This document shows, one piece after another, positions 13,301-22,300 of a stretch of DNA of 64,000 nt. Under the pieces are notes generated by a model. The model saw nothing but the letters and a program-made list of their open reading frames with translations, did no database searches and was not told the DNA's origin. The stretch's first letter is position 1. Each line of letters begins with the position of its first letter. This DNA is from Owenia fusiformis (lineage: Eukaryota; Annelida; Polychaeta; Sabellida; Oweniidae): the NCBI GenBank assembly GCA_903813345.2, contig CAIIXF020000007.1, positions 37,592,759-37,656,758 of the forward strand, read 5' to 3'. A program made the translations under genes and the position numbers.

Positions 13301-16300
13301 GTGAACGAAGCTGAATAATTTGGTAAATTGGTCCATTATTTGGACCTAGAATAAAAAAAGACTTTATTCTAAATCGGACCTACATTGCTTAAACATTGAC
13401 ATTGACTGGAGGGCTTTCATCTTTCTTGTTTTGAACGGATTGCACAATACATAAGTGCCCATCGTTGAAATCAATTTGTTTAAGTTTTAATTGCTATAAC
13501 AAAATAAGTTAAATCAAGAAGCAAAAGTCTTTTCTGGGTCACCGTGAATGGCATGGTTTCCTCGAGTCGCTTCAGTTGCAAGGCAACCATACTGGGACCG
13601 ATTCGCGTCGTTCCACTACTGCCCTTGGTGGGGGCCCACTACCATACTGTATGACTCCCGGCGTCTACTATAGCCCATAAGTGGAGGAACCAACCACAGT
13701 CTCACAATCTGTCTCCGACAAGAGCAGTCAGAGAACCGACCCATGCCAAGGGCCGGTAAACGGTTGGACCTTCGAGCCGAGTGCCCTGTAGAACTATTAT
13801 CAAGAACGCCGTACCCGAGGCTCGAACGCGGGACCTTGTATCCCTCGGTACGCACGACCACAGTCACTAACCACCCAGGCTACACTGCTCGGGTGTCAAC
13901 GTTGCTCAAAAATGTAATAATTATACCGGTTGTCCTGTAGTGCAATAATCAAAAATTCTCCGTACCTGCGGCTCGAACGCGGGACCTCCGTATCCCACTA
14001 CGTTCGATCACGATTAGTCTCTAGTCTCTACGCCACGAGGCTACATTGCTTAGGTGTCAGAACTGCTAAAAAATAATCTAGTTGTTATAATTATTTGCTT
14101 GGGTTAACACAATGTAAATGTATTTTGATTGATTAGCCCTATTTTAAAGTTGGAGTCGAAGTTTACAATTTTGATCGAGGAAAAGTGATCAACTCAAAAA
14201 TGAGCTCTTGCAAATGATAATTCATAGTAGTCACAAAGCAAGGCTGTACAGAAAGTACATGTTTGGCATAATATTGAAGATCCATCGGGAAATAAAACAT
14301 CGCGAGATATAGAGAAACAAATTTTGAACGTTAATGCTAATATGAAATTTCAATTGCGTCTCAAAGAAATGAAAAGGGGCAGTCGGCTACTATAAGCGTA
14401 TATGAGTGAAAACAACTAATAATGATGTTCATAGCGGTCAATATAATGGAAAGAGAAAATAAGCTATATTTTCATAATTTTGGCGCATTGAAATAATTAA
14501 TCAGATCACGTTCACTCAGTACTAATAAGCGTGGTTATACGCGTGGCTTGCACAATCGTTGTGATTAATACAGTTCGAGAAGGACAAAAGGTCAAAAAAC
14601 TTCATCTATGAATCTAAATAAAACCGATTCAAACATGACCGTGCTCTATTCGAATTTCTCAACCAATCAGAATGCAGCATAGCCAATATAGAACGTTCTC
14701 TAATTCTCCATAGATGCACGACCATGCTCTATTCCATCTGCAATTTGCATTGTTTTGAGTGACGTCACATCTCAGCTGCACATCTGGGGCTCTGTCCGGG
14801 GATAGCTGTTCGTATTCTTCCTTCATGCCCGTTCCACAGACACGGCTTTTACTAATTTTTATGTTTGAATCGGAATAAATAATGATAGGCCATTCAATAT
14901 GGTTAAATTCAGCACTCGTTGGACAGAATGTTAGTACAAATGCACTCACCTTCGGTTCGTGCTTTGTACAACATTCTGTCCAACTCGTGCTGAATTTCAC
15001 CATATTGAATGGTCTATCATTATTTATTCCTTAAACATTCAATCATGACATGAAATATCTAGTTAAGACGTAACTGCATAAAACATTTATAACCGTTAAG
15101 TATGACATAAACATTCAATCAAAGAATTTTTCGTCTGCAAAAATAAAATCATGTGCAGGCTCTCAATAATCTCTCTATCATTTCATTGGTGAACAGTATC
15201 TGTATTCGGCTACACTCCCCTCTATAAGTTTGACAATATAAAATCATGCACATGCTCTCAATAATCTCTCTATCATTTCATTGGTGAACAGTATCTGTAT
15301 TCGGCTACACTCCCCTCTATAAGTTTGGCAACCGAACGTTTTTATTGAATAGAAAATCAAAGCCCATCAATGTTTGAACCACAATGTGGTGACCCCGGTT
15401 TTGACTTAATTAGCCTTGCCTCGGTGTATTTTGTTTTTGTTGATTTTGATTTAATTTGATTTTTCAATATAAATAAAAGTTAATATCGCCTTGAGCAAGG
15501 CTTACAATGTATCGGCTATTCATGTCTTTCATGATTTTCTTTACATCGCTTCTCAAACTCTCTTGATGTAGCTTGGCAAAGGATAGATATCAATATGGTG
15601 AACTGAATTCAGCACTGTTTTCTCTTAAACCAATTATTGAAAACATTCTGTAAAGAAACACGGTCCTTTATGTAATGTTGACTGATTGGCAACAATTTAA
15701 TGCAGGCCAGTTTTTCAAATTAGGCCCTATTTCTAATAGATGAGGCCCAATACATATGGGAAGTCGGACCATATGATGCGAGATTTTAATTAAATGATTG
15801 GATATAGTCGCATCATAACAGGCCCGTGGCCAGGATTTTTCAAGGGGGTCACTTTGACAACTTTGCCCCACAAATTGCCAAAAATGTTTAAATGTTACAC
15901 GAATGGTGCATAATAAGTATATTACAACATTGAACGAATTAAACAGCGATCAAAGTAAATTTCGAACGAACATGTCGATTTCACAGACTCGTGGAGGTCA
16001 AATTCAAATTTTTCCGCTCAAGTAAAATGTCATACACAAAAAAACACCTCACGCAGGGAGCAAGATTTGAAGTTACGTGACATCCCTAGAAACCAATTAA
16101 TGTCAGTTATATAATGGTGTGCCATTTTTACATTATAGTTTGTGAAAGCAAATACGGACGTGTGTGTTGTATAAACATATGTTCGACTCACGTAAATAAA
16201 AGATGTCGAATTTTGATACAGTTTGAACACCATACATATTATCATTTGAACATAGTTTAATGAATAATGAAAGAATAAATGAACCAATGAAAAATTAGTG

Positions 16301-19300
16301 ATACTTTATCAAGTATTTATTCTACAAATTGTTTGTCAGTTGATGAACATTATTCTTATGTCATTTCTGAGATTGGCTTTCTAAACACGATGATCTCACG
16401 TCGTCAATTATATAAGTCTCCCAATACTCATATTGAATATGTTTATTATGTTATTTCAATCGGGGTACACTCTGCCGCCCATTTCCAATTACAGACCTTT
16501 AGCTCATCATCCCAGTGTAAATTAGCTGGGCAGTTAAATCGAAAGATGGCACTGCCGTCATATGTGCATTTGTAAAAGTACTTGCAGTCTAAAGCATCCC
16601 TAAATAAATATTTTTCTTCTGGCTCATCATCCCAGACAGGACACGTAACACCTACGAGGTAAGACCACGTGATAAATAATATACTATATTTTTGTTAAAT
16701 TTTATGAGTCAAATTGAACGCATATTGATTATTTATTTCAGAAAAAACACGCTAGGTGTCCAATAAGTAGTAACAAATATTTTTTTGTATATCATTTGTG
16801 TACATATAAAGATAATTTATAAAGTTAGTAAGACGTCGCTTTCCAAGACTTAAAATAAAACACCGCGGTAATAACAGTGGGAACGAACTGTATGTTTTAT
16901 ATGAGAGATATAAGGAAGGCAGTAAAAAGCAAAAGTATTTAGATATACCGTATCCTTCTGGAAATTTGTAGCAATACGGTTGTATCCCTGTATAAAATCC
17001 AGCCGACCTGCTTGTGATTGAGCAACGTCTGACTGGAGAACCTATCATTGTCCACCCTTGGTCACATTCAAATATGTACTCGGAGTTTAACCTCCCACCG
17101 CCATCTTGGATTATCCGCCCATGGCGTGGCGCGAATAGAGGCTTGCACGTGTTATTCCAAGCTAAAAATGCAGACGGAAAAAAGATCGAAGCCATGAAAA
17201 ACAAATTGAATTTTAAAAATTAAAAATTGATGTACGTGTGCGCAATGCTGTTACAATCAGAAATGTATATTCTAAACTATCAGCACTTTACTGAATGCGT
17301 AATTAAACTAAATATCTCAAAGGACATGACATAAATGAGTTATATTTTGATGATCAAATACTTAACAATAGTAGACTTACCTAGCTCACAATTTAACCCA
17401 GCCCAGCCCTGAGCGCAGTCGCATTTGAATCTATTCACAAAATCGGTGCATGTTCCATTGTTCATACATGGATTTGGAACACATTCATCGATCTCTGTGA
17501 AATAAAGTTTGAAGTTATGTAAAGGTATAGATTAAGCAATGCAATAATTTATTTAATTTGAAATTTCATTTTTGATGATTTTTCTCGGTGACATTAACAT
17601 TACGACATTTAAGATTCAATAAACATTTGATGATTAAATGATAATTCATTATTTTAGCATTGCGTGGGTATCATCTTAAATAATATGCTATGTATTTTTA
17701 AAAGGTATGTTTATTTGTGCAAATATTCTATGCTAAAACCAACACTTAAAGGTTTTATAAGTAATGTGAAGGAATATTTTATTATGGACAAACGGGTTGG
17801 CAGAGGCGATGAGTGGAAAATCATGGAACCAAAATTAAACAAATGAAACTGATGATTTTTTCCTTTAAATAAATAAAAAAATGCCAATGGTATAACGTCT
17901 CTTAAGACGAAATATTTAACCACTGTACTGTATTGTAAAATTGTTAAATGTAGGTTTACCATGTAACTGTACTGTAATTGTTTTTTGCAATTGCTTTAAC
18001 ATGCTTATTCTTTGAAATAAAAAAATTAAAAAAAAAAAAAAAAGTTATAGATTTATCAACTTACCCATTTCGCAGTTCACTCCGGTGTAGCCAGGTTCGC
18101 ATGTACACGTATACAAGTCAATGCCTTCTTCACACACTGCCTTGTTTTGGCACGGATTGCTAGCACATTCGTTTATATCTAAATCACAGAAATCATGATA
18201 AGAAATCCACAGCTAAAACTATGAATCTTTCTTAATCTCGATCCTTATATCCATTTTATTACAAGTCCAAAATCTACAATAATGCAACAAGCCAATACGC
18301 ACGAGTCGTTCCAAGACCTCAGTAAAATCTTGAAAATCACACATTCATCAGATTATCTGCTGATCAATCAATCATTAGAGTAAATATATGACAATGAATG
18401 ATATTAAAACCAGTCAACTCAGGTTGGGATCGAACTCATTACCCCTCGTTCTTACCGAATTGACAGAGTATACCACGGTATCCAGCGCTACAGTTGCAGG
18501 TAAAGAAATTCATGTTGTCAATGCATTCCGCTCCGTTCTGACATGGGTTACTCAAGCACTCGTTTGTATCTAAATGAAAACAACAACATCTAATTCAATT
18601 AAAGAGATACATGTAATAAGAGGAATGTGTCTGTTTTCTTTTGGTATCATATTTTGCCAATAAACAAATATTCAAATGTTATGCAATATTATGTAATATG
18701 CGGTTACTAGAAATTTCAAAACTACACAATTACAACTAAAATCGAAATAAATTATATATCTTTGCTGACCGATTTGCATGCGACAACATTCTTTGATGCA
18801 GCAGTTCAAAACACTCAACTGTAGCTATATCAGATTACCTATATTGCAGGTAGCACCTTCATACCCAGGTAGGCAAACACATTCAAATGCATCGTGTCTA
18901 TCCACACATGTGCCGTTATTCGTACATGGGTTACTTTCGCATTCGTCAATGCCTGTAAGAAAGTTGCAATTTCAATTAAAATCAACCTCTTTTATTTCAT
19001 TGAAAATATTCGGTAATATATATTAGGTCCCCATTCTTTAAGTTAAATTTCCGTGAATAGTTATCACATAATTGAATAGCATCCCTGTAAATAGTCCTTC
19101 ATTTCAGAAAATAAAAAATTATTTACGAGGATACACTCACAAAATATACTTGTATATGTAAACAATACATACCGACTGGGTTCCAGAAGCATCGCGTTTC
19201 ATCCCCCGTCCATGTTTCATTTCCTGCACACTGTCTCACTTGGGAACCATTCAAGCTAAATCCTTCGTTACAATCGAAGACCGTGAACGACCCAACGCTG

Positions 19301-22300
19301 CCATCTTCCGCCATGATGATACTTCCATTCCGTGGTGCAGGTAATGGTATTGTACACGGTGTGAAACCCACTGGAAACATTTTTAGACATTTAGTATCAT
19401 GTTTTATATTTCTACATGAACACTTTTTGCGTGCAATGTTTTACATTTCTTCATGAACAATTTTTGCGACTTTTTGTACTGGATGCGTATGTCTCGTTTT
19501 CACAAAGTGGACCACATTCATTATTTCCGCACCTATACTTTCAATTCCATTTAACTTTAAGACTGAAAATTAAACTTATACTGAAAACTCTCCAATAATA
19601 AATATAATACTTATTCTTACTGAGCACAGCTTCGTTTTGCAATCTCAGTATATCTTTCTCAAGTTTATTACTCAATGAACCCAGTTTCTTCTGACTGCTA
19701 AGCTTAATTGATCTCTTTATAGCCTTTACGAGTGTGACTTCCAGAGCTTCGACCACTTGGTCATTTATTATTGCAATATTCTCCAAAAGTGTGTTCAGTG
19801 TTTGTAGTTCATCGGGGACCGATGTAACGTTAAGATATTCAAATAGCACAACCTACAACGTAAACACATATGATACAAGCTTCTGTGTACATTTTGATAG
19901 CATACGAAGCATATCTAAATCTAATGATTTGGGAATTTATGATAATAAATGTTTTGAAATCGTCAAAACAAGCTTGTAAAGAAATACTTAGACTTCATAA
20001 ATGAACTCTTTCCCGAGGTCCAGCTTTACATGGAACGTATCTATAGTTACTGATGTACTCCCCACGACACATACACACAGTTATAATAGGACGAAACGGA
20101 CGTCGTCGAGATAAGAAGCAAACGATATATTACATCAAACTTACTGATAAATTCTTGGCTGATTCAAGACAGAAGTCTGTGTCGGCGGGATCTGGCTTTG
20201 GAGAATAATACAACTCTGCAGTACAGTTCTCCACTATGTCAACGCCCTGGAGGAGTTCCGATGATATAGCCGTATTCGACTTAGCTAAAATAATATAATA
20301 GCATGTGGATGATTAAGATGATTTCGAATAATGACTCACATTTAAAAGTACAACCAAATCCCCAATATCCTGAAGAATGATATAGCATACTGACACATGT
20401 ATATATCCAGTTATTCTAAAAAATAATGTCTCAAAGGACACAATGACCTACTTTAATAAAATACACATTCTAGAAAGTATTACAAAAATATTACTCCTGG
20501 TGACATATGATTTAGGCAAGTTATTGCGAATCATGAGTTAACTACCCCATTATCCCGAAAATAACAAGACTTTATTACTTTCTCAAAAAGGGGACATCCA
20601 GTTGCAAAACTTATGAAGGGGAGTATACCTATTGCATTCAACGTTTCACGCATGGGTCCTAACTGTTGACTCAGCTGAAACAGTAGCGCCTGTATGGCTT
20701 GTAATGACGCTACACTCTTCCGTATCCCTTTAAGTTTGTTGTCCAAAGAACTGAATCTTTTAGCTAGTCCAGCTAGGACCGTTTTTAGTTCGCCAGGTGG
20801 CGTCAACGAGGCCAACAATCTCACCTTGTTCTGCGAAAAGTATGGTGCTAATTACGATTATTTCTTTTGTCGTGTGTCAAAGGCAGAAACAGATCTATAG
20901 AGACTGACAAAGTTGCAAGCAATATGTACAACTGATCTTCCAAATTGAATGTAATCCTTACAAGCTCAAATATAAATATCTTCCGAAAGATCCGTGATGT
21001 GTTATCAATTGTTTACATTATTTGAGATTCAGAGTGCAAAAAGGAGGAGGGGAAACTATTTAAATTCTCCCAGATCATACAATGGTAACCATTCTTATAG
21101 AAAAATGATGGTATCATTGTAAAACTCTTTAGTTTTCCTCAAATAAAGTATATATTTGAAGAAGTTTTAGAAAATAGACATGACAAGGAATGATATGACC
21201 CCAAAATATTTAAAAAATTGAATCAATTTCCGTCGAGATGAAACAACAAAGAAATTGCTAGATCTGATTCTGCCTTGATATCATTTGCTCTGTCAAATTT
21301 ACCGAGTAATTTGTATATATAGATATCTTCTTTTGTATGAAAAGCACAGTGTTCATTGATTTGAAAAATCCGAAAATCAACAAAAATACATATAAGATAG
21401 ATAATCATTAATAAATAGTTACATAATGGGAAACAAATCAACCAACTGTCCCATCGATGTTCTTATCAATTGCAAAACTGTCATTTAGAACAAATATATA
21501 AACGAATACATACGCCACAATTCACAACCCATTTCTTTAGTTCCTCCGTGTCATCTACAAGTTGGACGTATGATATCTTTGGAACAGATGCGCTATACAC
21601 CTTCAGCTTATCTTGTGTCTGTTCGCTTATAATAAGGATGTCGGGAACTGTCGGAATTTCCCCTGTGTTTCGTCCATCGTCTCGCCTCACACGCCCAGCC
21701 CTAGTTGTACCCCATGATGTGAAATAACTGAGCATATCTGGAATCATTAAAGCTTAAAATCACATGTTACCTAATCCTAAATACGTTACACAAGGATTAT
21801 TTCCAGTTTGACCTTTTATTGTTCTCCATTTTGAGATAGAAAAATAATTCTTAATCTTATATTGCCGTCCTTCAACCAACAAAAAGATGGCATAGTCTCA
21901 GACTCACACTACTTAAATACATCACTGGATATACACGTTTATATAGTCTAGGTTAGTGTAGTTTATATAGTGTAAATTATCTTTATCGTGAACAGTGTGG
22001 GCATTTCTATCATATTGGTTACTAGTATTTCGATCATCAGTCAATGATGATATTTTATGTTCCTGAGAATTTGAAGAAGAAAAACAAACCACAAAAATAG
22101 CTGATCATACTCCAAAAACGTATTGCCAAAATTTAAGAATACTCAAATCGTGTGTCGGGGTAGTAGAATAAAAATGCAGATGGCCATTAGTTGAACACAT
22201 TGTCAACACGCGTAATTACATAATATAATCTTACCGGTAAATACATTTCCATGAACAATCCCGCAGAGAAGCAAGATGCTGTATATGGCTGAAATAAAAG

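Larger units (their letters stand above)
5688..16468 (-). other. 10.8-kb intron of gene B
   Basis: Apart from the repeats listed separately, I see no exon that fits the flanking phases. Poly-G/C tracts occur at 12763-12772 and 12976-13001, and 'CACGGTGAAAATACTTGACGT'-type segments recur near 12035 and 12808. One more mini-exon may be hidden here, because the upstream exon ends inside the codon for the sixth chitin-domain cysteine. Confidence 0.5.

Noticed and set aside
13616-13940. Open frames on both strands around the SINE heads
   Set aside because: GC-richer repeat sequence; the frames overlap the tRNA-like parts and have no protein features.
13815-14055. Functional tRNA genes
   Set aside because: B-box present, but acceptor and anticodon stems do not form; these are SINE heads.
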